A stretch of DNA of 64,000 nt from Phycisphaeraceae bacterium (GCA_021299385.1 JAJTGZ010000003.1:1-64000), one strand, 5' to 3'; shown: positions 33,594-42,702, counted from the first letter of the stretch. Notes: generated by a model from the sequence alone, not told the origin. Numbers and translations are program-made.

Positions 33594-36418
33594 GGCGCAC
33601 CCCCGCCGGTGCCCTTGCCAGCATCGCTGACGCCCAGGCCCGCCGCGAGCTTGATGATCTGCTCATGCCACGGCGAAGGCCCTGTCGGGTGCAGGACCAG
33701 ATGCTGGCGGATAGCCGTCGTCGCGGCGACTGGGTCGGTCGTCGCCAGCACGCGCAGCGAGTTGAACTTGGCCTGGAACCACTCCTGAGCACCCTCAGGC
33801 AGACCGCTGGCGAGCGTGCGCCAGCACTCGCCAGCGGTTTTCATGTCCCCGGCTGATTCGCTCAACACTGCCAAGCGTTGCAAACTGCTCCCCAGCCCGG
33901 GGCGGAAGGCCAGCACCGCGCGGTCGAGCGTCATGGCCGTGTCGCGTGCCGACTGCTCCTGCGCCTGCCGCCAGAGCACCGCCGACGCGCCAGCCACGCC
34001 CCCGGCGACAGTCGCCACACGTGCCTCGGCATACTTGCCACGTTCGGGGGCGATCACCTCCAGCAGCGCAAGCCCGTGCTTGACGACCCGCCTGGCCGGC
34101 TCGATGCTCTCTTTGCCCTCGGCCACAACGGCGTTGAGCCTGCGCTCGGCGTCCTGCAGCAGTGCCGTGCGCACGGCGACGTGGTAACGCTCGACTGCCA
34201 CACGCCGCTCGGCCGGGCCGCTCTGCGCATCCCGCGCCCGCGCAGCAAGTTCATCGGCAAGCCGCTCGGCCTGCACAACATCACCTTTAGCCAGCAGCAA
34301 CTGGATGCGCCGCAGCGTCAGTTCGTCAGCAACGGCCGAGGCGTCCTGCCCGCTCGCATTGATTGCCTTGTCCACCGCATCGAGCACACCCTCGGCACGC
34401 GTGGCGTCGGGCGTGGCCCCTGAGAGCAGCGCGTCGAGCATCTGCCGGGCCGTCAGCAGCATCCGCTCGGCAGCCTGGCCCGCCTGCGCCTTGTCAGGCC
34501 CGAGCGCACGCGTCTGGTCGATCGCCAGCAGTTCATCGGCGATGCGCAAGAACCTGGCCGAGGCATACGCACGCTCGGCCGCTGGCGCCGCGCGGTAGAG
34601 CCGATAGAGCACCTTGGCTAACTGCCTGCGCGTCTGTTCATACAACGCAGAGCCTCTCGGCACGCTCTGCAGCACCCGCACCGCGCCCTCGTCGACGCGG
34701 TCCTCACGCATCAACTGGCCTAATGCAAGCGTCGCGGCACGGTCCCCCTGCGGGTACTCGCGGATGAACAGCTCTGACAGTTGCCCCAGCCGCTCATCGA
34801 TCGCGGCTTTGTCCGTCGCCGAGAGTTCCGCACGAGAAGCCCGGCTGAGCGTGCCGATCGCCAGCCAGAGAGCCTCCTGCGCATCCTCCCGGTCCGCCAG
34901 GGCGCGGAACCGCTCGCTGGCACGGGCGAACAACTCCGCCGCGTCGCGCAAACGCCCGGCCATGAACGTCGCTCGCCCCGCCAGCAGCGTCGCCTGCGCA
35001 AACTCACGCGTGAAAAAGCCAACGTCCGGCTGCTGCCCTGTGGTCAGCAGCACACGCGCGGCATCACTAAAAGCATTGACCACCGCCGGGTCCGTTGATG
35101 GTTCATCGGCCGCGGCACCCGCTTGGGCGGCGTGCCGCTGCTGCGCCTCGTCGAGCATCTGGTGCCCGCGCACATAGATCGCCACAAACCCCGTATCGCC
35201 GAGCACCACGGCCCCAAACCGGCGTGCGATCTCAAGCACCGCGCCGATCTCGCGGCGCACCACCAGATCACCCACGGCCAGTTGCCCGATCGCCAGCGTG
35301 GTCGGGCGCAGGTCCTCGCTCTTTTCTTCCAGCGCCAGCGACGCGATCACCCGTGCCGTGCCCGTCGGCAGGGCGATGATCCCCGGCTGCCCGGGGACCT
35401 CGGGCAGTTTCAGCACGCCCGTGCCGCCGGGCTTGCGCGCCTCGCGCACGTTGCGATCGATATCACTCCACCGCCCCGCCCCGGCCAGCACGATAACACG
35501 CCACGCCAGCCACTGCCCGGCGATGCTGTCGTGCGTGCCGCGCTCTTGCCGCAGCGCATCGAGCCACGCCAGGGCTTCAACGTCCTTGCCCAACACCCCC
35601 ATGCACAGTGCCGTCCCCGCTGCGGCGCGGGCGACGTGCTCATACTGGAAAGGCTCGGTGGACATCCCCTGCGGCATCCCCTGCCCCGGGGTTATCTGCA
35701 AGATCAGCGCAAACGCACGCACCCCATCGCTGGCCGCTTGCTTATTGCCCGTCAGCAGCGCGGCGTAGTAACTCGACCAGCCCAGGTAGTAACTAGCCGT
35801 CGATCGCCAGCGGCGCACGTCGGCGAGTTCCAACTCCAGCGCCGCCGCGTCCGCCGCTGGGTTGTTGTCCAGTGCCGCCTGCACCTGCTGCTCGCGCCGG
35901 GCGAGGTCTGCCAGCACCACCTCAAGCCTCGGGCGGATCGCGTTGATTCCCTCCATCGCCTCGGCAAGCGCGGCCGCGCCCGAATCACCACCGGCCCTGA
36001 GCCTGGCACGCTCGGCAGCGTCCTCGGCCACCAAGTACCGCTCGCGCAGCAGGTTGATCTTCAGTTCAAACGCCTTCGCCTGCGGGGCCGAGTTGAGGAG
36101 TTTCTCCGCCGCGGCCACAAGCTCCGCACGCGCCGCCGCGCCCTTGGCGTCCGCGATCGCAGAGGCATAAAGCTTCCCCAGCCGCTCGACGATCCGCTCC
36201 TTCTCCGCGCCCTGGACGACCTTCAGCCGGGCCGTGAGTTGGTCGATCAGCAGCGACCGCAGGCCCATCGCCTGCAGATAGTCGGCCACACGCTCGGACT
36301 CACTCGGCGGCGCGGCCTTGCGCACCTGCGCGTGCACCGGCTGGCACAACGCCAGCACCACCCCGGCACACGCCAGGGGCACGCCCGCTCGACCTGTCCG
36401 CCTACTTGCCCGCAACAT
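33590..36418 (-). CDS. large secreted helical-repeat (TPR-like) protein, ExbBD operon
   Basis: The 942-residue product has a signal peptide (VPLACAGVVLALCQPVHAQV, cleavage near residue 30). The mature protein is almost wholly alpha-helical with many Ala/Leu/Arg-rich helix pairs, typical of tetratricopeptide-like solenoids (for example FAQATLLAGRATFMAGRLRD and ELFARASERFRAL). No enzyme motif is visible. It probably acts as a periplasmic scaffold. The ATG at 36416-36418 overlaps the 3' end of exbD2 by 17 bp, and the stop overlaps the next start. Confidence 0.75.
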   Translation of the reverse strand: MLRASRRTGRAGVPLACAGVVLALCQPVHAQVRKAAPPSESERVADYLQAMGLRSLLIDQLTARLKVVQGAEKERIVERLGKLYASAIADAKGAAARAELVAAAEKLLNSAPQAKAFELKINLLRERYLVAEDAAERARLRAGGDSGAAALAEAMEGINAIRPRLEVVLADLARREQQVQAALDNNPAADAAALELELADVRRWRSTASYYLGWSSYYAALLTGNKQAASDGVRAFALILQITPGQGMPQGMSTEPFQYEHVARAAAGTALCMGVLGKDVEALAWLDALRQERGTHDSIAGQWLAWRVIVLAGAGRWSDIDRNVREARKPGGTGVLKLPEVPGQPGIIALPTGTARVIASLALEEKSEDLRPTTLAIGQLAVGDLVVRREIGAVLEIARRFGAVVLGDTGFVAIYVRGHQMLDEAQQRHAAQAGAAADEPSTDPAVVNAFSDAARVLLTTGQQPDVGFFTREFAQATLLAGRATFMAGRLRDAAELFARASERFRALADREDAQEALWLAIGTLSRASRAELSATDKAAIDERLGQLSELFIREYPQGDRAATLALGQLMREDRVDEGAVRVLQSVPRGSALYEQTRRQLAKVLYRLYRAAPAAERAYASARFLRIADELLAIDQTRALGPDKAQAGQAAERMLLTARQMLDALLSGATPDATRAEGVLDAVDKAINASGQDASAVADELTLRRIQLLLAKGDVVQAERLADELAARARDAQSGPAERRVAVERYHVAVRTALLQDAERRLNAVVAEGKESIEPARRVVKHGLALLEVIAPERGKYAEARVATVAGGVAGASAVLWRQAQEQSARDTAMTLDRAVLAFRPGLGSSLQRLAVLSESAGDMKTAGECWRTLASGLPEGAQEWFQAKFNSLRVLATTDPVAATTAIRQHLVLHPTGPSPWHEQIIKLAAGLGVSDAGKGTGGGAP

Positions 36419-36815
36419 AACTCACCCGCGTAAAGCCCGCGTCCCGCGCCGCCTGCAACGCCGCTGCGGCCCACTGCACCAGCACGTCATCATCCACACG
36501 CACAACAACCCCAGGCTCTTTGGGCAGTTCACGCAAGATCGCCGTCAGCGAGGCCTGGTCCTGCACCACCCGGCTGCCGAGCGCAAACGACGCGCCGGCC
36601 CCCCGCGCTGACACACGCAGCACCTGCGAGGAGAACTCACCGCCGCTGCCCGCGCCACGCTTCTCAGCCGAGAGCGTCGCCGGCAACTCACCCTCGGCTG
36701 GCGCGAGCGTCCCGGCGATGATGAAGTACATCAGCATGAACAGCACCACATCGATCAACGCGATCAACGGCAGCGGGGCGACACTCGTGTCTTTACGTGC
36801 CCGGCGGAGGTTCAC
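36402..36815 (-). CDS. ExbD/TolR-type protein, second copy
   Basis: The 137-residue product is an ExbD/TolR-family stator subunit: a short basic cytoplasmic N-terminus (NLRRARKDTS), one membrane helix PLIALIDVVLFMLMYFIIAG with the conserved membrane Asp of the proton path, and a periplasmic domain ending in a beta/alpha fold (GVVVRVDDDVLVQW...AGFTRVSYV). The GTG start at 36815 is chosen because it overlaps the stop of the first exbD by GTGA and fits the family N-terminus. The longer frame (to 36857) has no support. Confidence 0.85.
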   Translation of the reverse strand: MNLRRARKDTSVAPLPLIALIDVVLFMLMYFIIAGTLAPAEGELPATLSAEKRGAGSGGEFSSQVLRVSARGAGASFALGSRVVQDQASLTAILRELPKEPGVVVRVDDDVLVQWAAAALQAARDAGFTRVSYVAGK

Positions 36816-37258
36816 TGCATGCCCTCCACCTTGCTGCCCTGCGTCGCAAGATGCCACGTCCGCAGCCCCGCGCGGGCCAGCTCCAACGCCAGGTTGTTCA
36901 GGTGCAGCGCCGGCGCGTTGCGGTCGGCACGCACCGTCAACTGCACATCGCTCTTGCCCGGCCCGCCCGAGGCCTGCACCTCACGCCGCACGTCATCGGT
37001 AAACTCCGCCACCGTCAGCGCCCTGCCATTGACCGCTCGCAGCGTCCCGTCCTTGAGCAGGTCCACAAGCATCGCACGCGTGCTCTCGGCCCTGGGGGCC
37101 TCACCGGCCTGATTGGGCAGCTCCATCTCCGCGCGCATCGACTGCTGGAATTGTGAGCCCATGACAAAGAACGTCAGCAGCAACAGCGTGATGTCGATCA
37201 TCGCCGTCAGGTCAAACCCCGCTTCCTCGCGCACCCGGAGTTTTTTGCGAAAGTTCAT
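36812..37258 (-). CDS. ExbD/TolR-type protein, first copy
   Basis: The 148-residue product shows the ExbD/TolR signature: FDLTAMIDITLLLLTFFVMG in the single membrane helix, with the protonatable Asp at about residue 22, and a periplasmic domain ending LARAGLRTWHLATQ. ExbD proteins form a dimer inside an ExbB pentamer and use the proton motive force. Two different ExbD genes side by side suggest a heterodimer or specialised subunits. It is 23 bp after exbB. Confidence 0.9.
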   Translation of the reverse strand: MNFRKKLRVREEAGFDLTAMIDITLLLLTFFVMGSQFQQSMRAEMELPNQAGEAPRAESTRAMLVDLLKDGTLRAVNGRALTVAEFTDDVRREVQASGGPGKSDVQLTVRADRNAPALHLNNLALELARAGLRTWHLATQGSKVEGMQ

Positions 37259-37281
37259 GCGTGTGCTCGACTATTGACCGC

Positions 37282-38034
37282 TCAAGCCGCCCCCGCCGAC
37301 CGCGCAACTCCCGCCCTGGCCGCACCCTTGGCCGCTACCCCGGCCGGCGCCGCCAGCCCGCTCATGATCTCCTCGGCCACGTCGCCGACCTCCGAGACAA
37401 GCCGGTCGGTCCTGCGCTTAAAGATCATGTACGCAAACGTGCACGGGATCGCCACGATCAAACCCTCGGCTGTCGTCACCAGCGCGACGGACATGTACGC
37501 CGCCAGCTGCTCGTTCTTTGCCGCCCCACTCCCGCCGCCGAGGGTTGCAAACGCACCGATCATCCCGCCGACGGTCCCCAGCAGACCGAGCATCGGGCCA
37601 AGGGCCGCGATCATCGATATGCCGTGGTTGATCCGCTCGAGCCGGTCTAGCTCCCGTGCGCCCGCCTCCTCCAGCGCGGGCCGCAACTCCAGCAGCCCGA
37701 ACTGCGACCTGCCCACCTTCGCCAAACCCCCGGCGATCACACGCGATAGGAAACTGTCGTTCTCAGCCGTCGCGCAGAACGACGGAATCTCATCTACACG
37801 CCTCTCACCGACCAATCGGCGCAGCCCCTCAACAACATGATCGGGCGCGAGGCTTGACCGCCGCAGCAGCACGATGTTGGCGATCATCAGCGCCACCGCC
37901 CCCATCGAGACGAGCACCAGCACATATGAGATCACACCCCCGGCGTGGATGTACCCCAGCACCGACTTGCCGCCCGCACCCTGGCCACCCTCGGCGGCCA
38001 ACGTCCATGCCATCAGACCCATCTCATGCACCAT
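37282..38034 (-). CDS. MotA/TolQ/ExbB-type proton channel protein
   Basis: The 250-residue product has three membrane helices (about 34-57, 132-155 and 180-205) and the family signature LGLLGTVGGMIGAFATLGGG followed by ALVTTAEGLIVAIPCTFAYM, which hold the conserved Thr residues lining the proton path. It should form the stator pentamer with the ExbD proteins encoded next. Residues 206-225 are a cytoplasmic basic segment and the C-terminus is an Ala/Gly tail. The product lacks the long periplasmic N-terminal domain of some planctomycete ExbBs. The gap to the preceding gene is 65 bp. Confidence 0.92.
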   Translation of the reverse strand: MVHEMGLMAWTLAAEGGQGAGGKSVLGYIHAGGVISYVLVLVSMGAVALMIANIVLLRRSSLAPDHVVEGLRRLVGERRVDEIPSFCATAENDSFLSRVIAGGLAKVGRSQFGLLELRPALEEAGARELDRLERINHGISMIAALGPMLGLLGTVGGMIGAFATLGGGSGAAKNEQLAAYMSVALVTTAEGLIVAIPCTFAYMIFKRRTDRLVSEVGDVAEEIMSGLAAPAGVAAKGAARAGVARSAGAA

Positions 38035-38099
38035 GCGTCATCCTTCTTGTATTGACTCGACCGCCCAACTGATACGACCTTGCTCCCGTACAACCCACC

Positions 38100-39284
38100 C
38101 TACGGCATCTGCACGCCCGCCGCGTCGGGGTACTTTGCCTGCAACTCCTTGTTGACCAGTTCCACCGGCTCGCCGAGCTTGACCAGTTCGCCGCGGGCCT
38201 CCACCAGCGCACCAGCGGCCAGCCCGGGCACCTCCTCGGCAAAGAGCGCCGGCACGGTCAATATCTCGACGATCCCCTCACGCTTCTGTGCCGGGTCCAC
38301 CTCACGCAGCAGCGAACGCCCGATACCCAGGTGCAGCCACGCTCGCATCCAGAGCGTGTCGAGCATCTCCGGCTCCTCGGCCTGCACCTCGCGGTTGAGC
38401 TCGGCCTTGGTCAACCTCTCCAGCCGCTGCCGAAGCCGCCCCCTTGCGCCCTGCCTGGCCGCATCATCACCTGCACGCGCGAGCACGATGTCAACGACCA
38501 TCTGCGCTACGTCCCCGCTCGGCTCACCATCGGGCTTGAACTCCGCACCGGAGACCTCAAACGCCGCCGCGGCCTGGTATGCCCTCACCACATCCCGCAC
38601 CGGCGAGCCAGCCGGCGCCGAGCCGAGCCGGGCAAACTCGCTGCTGCCGAGCATCCCCGTCAACGCGGGCGTCGCGATCACCGGCCCAAATATCGGCGGC
38701 AGGTGCGGGCACAGCCCGGTGCCGCCGTCCACACTTGCATCCCCCGCGCTCAGACCCCCGGCTGACCGATCCCCAATCCAGATCACACCCTTGTTCAGCG
38801 CATCCTCGACGATCACAGGCCGCTCGCTCGCCGCGTCGAACCAGGCGAGCCACGCCAGCGTCGCACCCGTCTGGCTCCCCCGCGCCAGCCGAACTCGCAG
38901 CACCGCTTCCGCAGTTGCAAGTCCCGTTGGCCCCACCAGCGTCCCCTCTTGCGCCATCTTCTCAATCAACGGCTCAAGGGCCTCCCCGGCCATCGGCACA
39001 TCACCCCGGTCCACGCGCGACACCCCACGCATCAACTCAAGCCCCCGGGCCATCGACCCCTCGCAACCCGCCACGTCCGTCTCGCGCACCAGGTGCCAGG
39101 AGATCAACCGGTCCGCCTGCCCATCGACCTTGACGAGCACCCCCCCGTTCTGCGCCGAGACCGCACCCCGCAACTCCCCCGCCTGCCCACGAAGGCGGAC
39201 AAATGTCCCCTCGGCATTGGCGCCGCTCGCACCCACAACAAGCAGGAGAACCCCCGCCAGGACCGCCGAGTGCGCCCTGTTCAT
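38100..39284 (-). CDS. secreted protein of unknown function, ExbBD operon
   Basis: The 394-residue product has a signal peptide (VLAGVLLLVVGASGANAEG, cleavage near residue 25). The next 45 residues are beta-rich (GTFVRLRGQAGELRGAVSAQ), then the protein becomes helical. No domain is recognised. Its ATG overlaps the stop of the VWA gene by 4 bp (ATGA), so the two are coupled. The position between the VWA and exbB genes suggests it is part of the same envelope complex. Confidence 0.72.
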   Translation of the reverse strand: MNRAHSAVLAGVLLLVVGASGANAEGTFVRLRGQAGELRGAVSAQNGGVLVKVDGQADRLISWHLVRETDVAGCEGSMARGLELMRGVSRVDRGDVPMAGEALEPLIEKMAQEGTLVGPTGLATAEAVLRVRLARGSQTGATLAWLAWFDAASERPVIVEDALNKGVIWIGDRSAGGLSAGDASVDGGTGLCPHLPPIFGPVIATPALTGMLGSSEFARLGSAPAGSPVRDVVRAYQAAAAFEVSGAEFKPDGEPSGDVAQMVVDIVLARAGDDAARQGARGRLRQRLERLTKAELNREVQAEEPEMLDTLWMRAWLHLGIGRSLLREVDPAQKREGIVEILTVPALFAEEVPGLAAGALVEARGELVKLGEPVELVNKELQAKYPDAAGVQMP

Positions 39285-40300
39285 GGCCGTTTCCCCCCGG
39301 GGGTGATGAACGTGTACGTCCCCTCGCTCATCGACGCGATTTTGCGCATCATCTCCTCAGAACTGTTGTCCATGAGGCAGATGCCGTGGATCGGCACATT
39401 ACGACCGCCGCGCATCAGCGACCTGATCTTCTCGGGCACGTCGTTGTTGAACTGCCCGTCGGTCATGAAATAAATCGCGTCCGGGCGGGGCCGCAGGTTC
39501 AGAACGGTCAGGAACCCGCCGAACGGCTCGGTGCCACCCGCGGCCGTCAGGCCCTCAATCTCGCGCAGGGCGGTCTGCTTGTTTTTGCTGGTGGCCTGTG
39601 CATATTTGCCCCCGAGCATGAAGTTCCGCACCCCGCTCTCGAATGGAAGGATGACAAACTGCGCATTTTCCGGGAGTTTGTTGATCGCCGACGACAACTC
39701 CCGCTTGAGCATCGCCAACTTTTCACCCTCCATCGACCCCGAGACATCGACGATGAACCCGAACCGTCTGCCCCGCGCCTCACGCCCGAAAAAACTCGTC
39801 CCGCCCGCCCCCGACCCGCCCGTCCCCTCGCCGACGCCGATCCCTGTGCCCGTGCCCGACCCGCCCAGCCCCGTCCCCGCGTTGCCGCCGACATCACCCG
39901 CGTCGGGCAGCGCGTTCCCGCCCGCGGCCTCGATCACCGGCATCGGTGCCAGGTCAACGCTGTTCTTGAGTTCCTCAACCCCCGGCGTTTCAACGGTCAG
40001 CACCCCCTCGTTCAGGGAGGTCAACTGCGACTCATCGACGACCGCCACATCGAGCGGCAGCGCATTACCCACCCCGCCACCACCCCCACCCCCCCCGCCA
40101 GCAAGGACCAAACCCGCGATCGAGAGCAAAATCGCGTGCAACACCACCGAAGCCCCCATCCCGATCACCGCCGCCCGCTGCGAAACCACCGACCAACCCT
40201 TGTGGGTGGGCGCACCGAGCAGCTCCGGGCCGAGGGCACCACCCTCGGTCACCTCGTGCCGGTTGTTGGCATCCGCCCCAGGCTGCACGGGATCATCCAT
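39281..40300 (-). CDS. TonB-like transmembrane protein with C-terminal VWA domain
   Basis: The 339-residue product is the first gene of the ExbBD operon. A cytoplasmic N-terminus of about 43 residues leads into one membrane helix (44-66) that contains S51-V-V-L-H55, the SxxxH arrangement by which TonB/TolA helices couple to ExbB-ExbD. Nine glycines follow (68-76), then a Gly/Ser/Thr-rich linker to about 168, and a VWA domain from about 178 with MIDAS residues in IVDVSGSMEG (D185, S187, S189), a Thr in AGGTEPFGG and an Asp in FMTDGQFNN. No TonB_C domain is present. I infer a force transducer with an adhesive or ligand-binding VWA tip. A VWA protein unrelated to force transfer is the alternative. 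Confidence 0.82.
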   Translation of the reverse strand: MDDPVQPGADANNRHEVTEGGALGPELLGAPTHKGWSVVSQRAAVIGMGASVVLHAILLSIAGLVLAGGGGGGGGGVGNALPLDVAVVDESQLTSLNEGVLTVETPGVEELKNSVDLAPMPVIEAAGGNALPDAGDVGGNAGTGLGGSGTGTGIGVGEGTGGSGAGGTSFFGREARGRRFGFIVDVSGSMEGEKLAMLKRELSSAINKLPENAQFVILPFESGVRNFMLGGKYAQATSKNKQTALREIEGLTAAGGTEPFGGFLTVLNLRPRPDAIYFMTDGQFNNDVPEKIRSLMRGGRNVPIHGICLMDNSSEEMMRKIASMSEGTYTFITPGGKRP

Positions 40301-40552
40301 GATTGAGTCTGGCTACACGCTCGGGCATCGATCGATCGACAAACAACACTACGGCCCAGGTCGAAGGCCCGGTCATCATTCCTAGATCGGCCCACCCGTG
40401 CCCGCAACGCCAAAACTGCGCCTGTGCGGACCGCGATCCACCAACTCCCCCCGCCCTGGCCGCCGTAGGCAACTGTTCGCTGGCACCCCCGGCCCGGTTC
40501 CGCGATGGGGTATCCTCCCGCACCCACCTGTTCACCCGGCCCGAGCCAAACC

Positions 40553-41299
40553 ATGCCAACACCCCCCCCCACCGGTCGCAGCCCCTACCACCGCGTTCTG
40601 CTCAAACTCTCAGGCGAGAGCCTCGGCGGCGAGGGCGTAGCCGGGCTGAACGCCGTGGAGATCAACAGCATCGCCCAGGAGATCAAACTTGCCCACGCCT
40701 CGGGCGCGCAAATCTCGATCGTCGTCGGCGGGGGGAACTTCATCCGCGGTGCGGACCTGGCCAAAAAAGTCGGGATCGACCAGGTAACGGCCGACCAGAT
40801 GGGGATGCTCGCAACGATCATCAACGCCATGGCCTTGCGCGAGGCGCTCCAGGCGGCGGGGATGCAGTCGCGTGTGATGTCGGCCGTGGAGGTCAAGCAG
40901 GTCGCCGAGCCTTACCTGCGTCTGCGGGCCGTACGCCACCTTGAGAAGGGGCGCATCGTGATCCTGGCCGGGGGGACGGGCAACCCCCTGTTCACCACCG
41001 ACACCTGCGCGGCACTACGCGCCAGCGAGCTGCAGTGCCAGGCGATCCTAAAGGGGACCAAGGTCGACGGCATCTACACCGCCGACCCGAAGAAAGACCC
41101 CAAGGCGACCCGCTACGAGCATGTAACCTACACCGAGGCGATGACGCAGAACCTCAAGGTGATGGACATGGCCGCGTTTGACCTATGCCGGCAGCAGAAA
41201 ATCCCGATCGTGGTCTTTGACTATCGGGTGCCGGGGAACATCCGCCGGGCGATCACGGGGGAGAAGATCGGGACGCTGGTGAGCGCGGGAGAGACGTGA
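40553..41299 (+). CDS. pyrH: UMP kinase
   Basis: The 248-residue product phosphorylates UMP to UDP. It is an amino-acid-kinase-fold protein with KLSGESLGGEG near the N-terminus, VVGGGNFIRGADLAK, DQMGMLATIINA, and AGGTGNPLFTTDTCAALRA, then TKVDGIYTADPKKDP. These are the standard PyrH blocks. The ATG at 40553 gives about ten extra residues over the minimal start. It is divergent from the VWA gene with a 252-bp gap that should hold both promoters. Confidence 0.94.
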   Translation: MPTPPPTGRSPYHRVLLKLSGESLGGEGVAGLNAVEINSIAQEIKLAHASGAQISIVVGGGNFIRGADLAKKVGIDQVTADQMGMLATIINAMALREALQAAGMQSRVMSAVEVKQVAEPYLRLRAVRHLEKGRIVILAGGTGNPLFTTDTCAALRASELQCQAILKGTKVDGIYTADPKKDPKATRYEHVTYTEAMTQNLKVMDMAAFDLCRQQKIPIVVFDYRVPGNIRRAITGEKIGTLVSAGET

Positions 41300-41376
41300 A
41301 TGTCCGCGTTGTACTGGGACTCAAGCCGGGCAGGTTGGAAACCTGCCCCACCTTCGCAGTCCCCCTAAACTCCCAC

Positions 41377-42588
41377 ATGTCCATCGCCGCCCAGCCGTCC
41401 AGCCCTGCTGCCCACAGCACCCCGGCCAGCCGAACGGCCGGGGGCCGGGTCTTTAACTTCAACGCCGGGCCGTCGATCCTCCCCGAGGAGGTCCTCCGGC
41501 AGGTCCAGGGGGACATCTGGGACTTCCAAGGCTCCGGCTTCGGCATCATGGAGCACAGCCACAGGGCCAAGGTATACGACGACGTCATCCGCCAGACCGA
41601 GGCGGACGTCCGCGCCGTCGGCAACGTGCCGGCCAACTTCCGCGTTCTCTTTATGTCCGGCGGCTCGTCGAGCCAAAACTTCATCGTCCCGGCCAACCTC
41701 TTGCCGGCGGACAAGGCCGCCGACTACATCGTTACGGGGTACTGGGGCCAGCGCAGTTACGACGACGCCGACCAATGGGCCAAGAGCTTTGGCGGGCGTG
41801 TCCACCTGGCCGCGACGAGCGCCGATACCAACCACTCGTACATTCCCGAGAGGCACAACTGGTCGGGCACCTCCGACAAGGACAAGCCCGCGTACGTCCA
41901 CCTGACGACGAACAACACCATCTACGGCACCCAGTGGCGCACCGCCAGCGGCACCGAGCGACTACCCGCCGTGCCCGATGGTGTGCCCATCGTCGCCGAT
42001 GCTTGCAGCGATATCTACAGCCGGCCGATCGACTTTACAAAGTACGGCTTGGTCTACGCCAGCGCACAAAAAAATCTTGGTGTAACCGGCACCACCATCG
42101 TCTTCGTCCGCGACGACCTTGTCGAGAGCGCCAACGCGAACCTGCCGCGCATGCTCCAGTACCGGCACTTTGCCAAGGAACTGAGCATGCCCAACACGCC
42201 CCCGGCCTTCTCGATCTACACCGTGGGCCTGATGGCCAAGTGGATCAAGGCCCAGGGTGGGTTGGACGCGTTGCACGCGCGCAACGTTGCCAAGGCGGGC
42301 GTGGTGTACGCGGCCCTTGATGCCGCGCCTTCGTTTTATAAGCCCCACGCCCGCACGCAGGACCGGTCGCTGATGAACATCGTCTTCAAGTGCCACGCGA
42401 GCAAGGGGATGACGGGCGAGGGGATGGATGCGAAGCTGATGGCCGAGGCCAAGGCGCAGGGGCTGGATGGGTTGGCCGGGCACCGGGCGGCTGGGGGGAT
42501 GAGGGCGAGCCTGTACAACGCCATGCCGCACGAGGGGGCAGAGGCGTTGGGGCAGTTTTTGACCGACTTTGCAAGGCGGAACGGGTGA
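41377..42588 (+). CDS. serC: phosphoserine aminotransferase
   Basis: The 403-residue product makes 3-phosphoserine from 3-phosphohydroxypyruvate in serine synthesis (and acts in PLP synthesis). It carries VFNFNAGPSILPEEVL at the N-terminus, LFMSGGSSSQNF, VADACSDIYSRPIDF and the PLP lysine in YASAQKNLGVTGTTIV (Lys232), with MRASLYNAMPHEG at the end. It is slightly longer than most SerC proteins because of a 24-residue N-terminal extension. The gap to pyrH is 77 bp. Downstream lies a tandem repeat. Confidence 0.94.
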   Translation: MSIAAQPSSPAAHSTPASRTAGGRVFNFNAGPSILPEEVLRQVQGDIWDFQGSGFGIMEHSHRAKVYDDVIRQTEADVRAVGNVPANFRVLFMSGGSSSQNFIVPANLLPADKAADYIVTGYWGQRSYDDADQWAKSFGGRVHLAATSADTNHSYIPERHNWSGTSDKDKPAYVHLTTNNTIYGTQWRTASGTERLPAVPDGVPIVADACSDIYSRPIDFTKYGLVYASAQKNLGVTGTTIVFVRDDLVESANANLPRMLQYRHFAKELSMPNTPPAFSIYTVGLMAKWIKAQGGLDALHARNVAKAGVVYAALDAAPSFYKPHARTQDRSLMNIVFKCHASKGMTGEGMDAKLMAEAKAQGLDGLAGHRAAGGMRASLYNAMPHEGAEALGQFLTDFARRNG

Positions 42589-42590
42589 GA

Positions 42591-42686
42591 GGCGGGCTGG
42601 AAGCCCGCGCCACCAGTTTTGATGCGCGGGCTGGGAAGCCCGCGCCACCAGTTTTGATGCGCGGGCTGGAAGCCCACTCCACCGGG
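42591..42686 (+). repeat. three-unit tandem palindromic repeat between serC and pyrG
   Basis: A unit of about 36 bp, GGGCTGGAAGCCCGCGCC then ACCAGTTTTGATGC, occurs two and a half times; the third unit diverges after GGGCTGGAAGCCC. Each unit holds the inverted pair GCGGGCT/AGCCCGC. It fills the space between the convergent stops of serC and pyrG, so it is in a 3' region of both. Confidence 0.88.
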
Positions 42687-42702
42687 TGTGGGGCGTGCCG
42701 GG

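Noticed and set aside
42591-42686. Possible CRISPR array
   Set aside because: Units follow each other with no spacers, there are fewer than three full units, and no cas gene is near.
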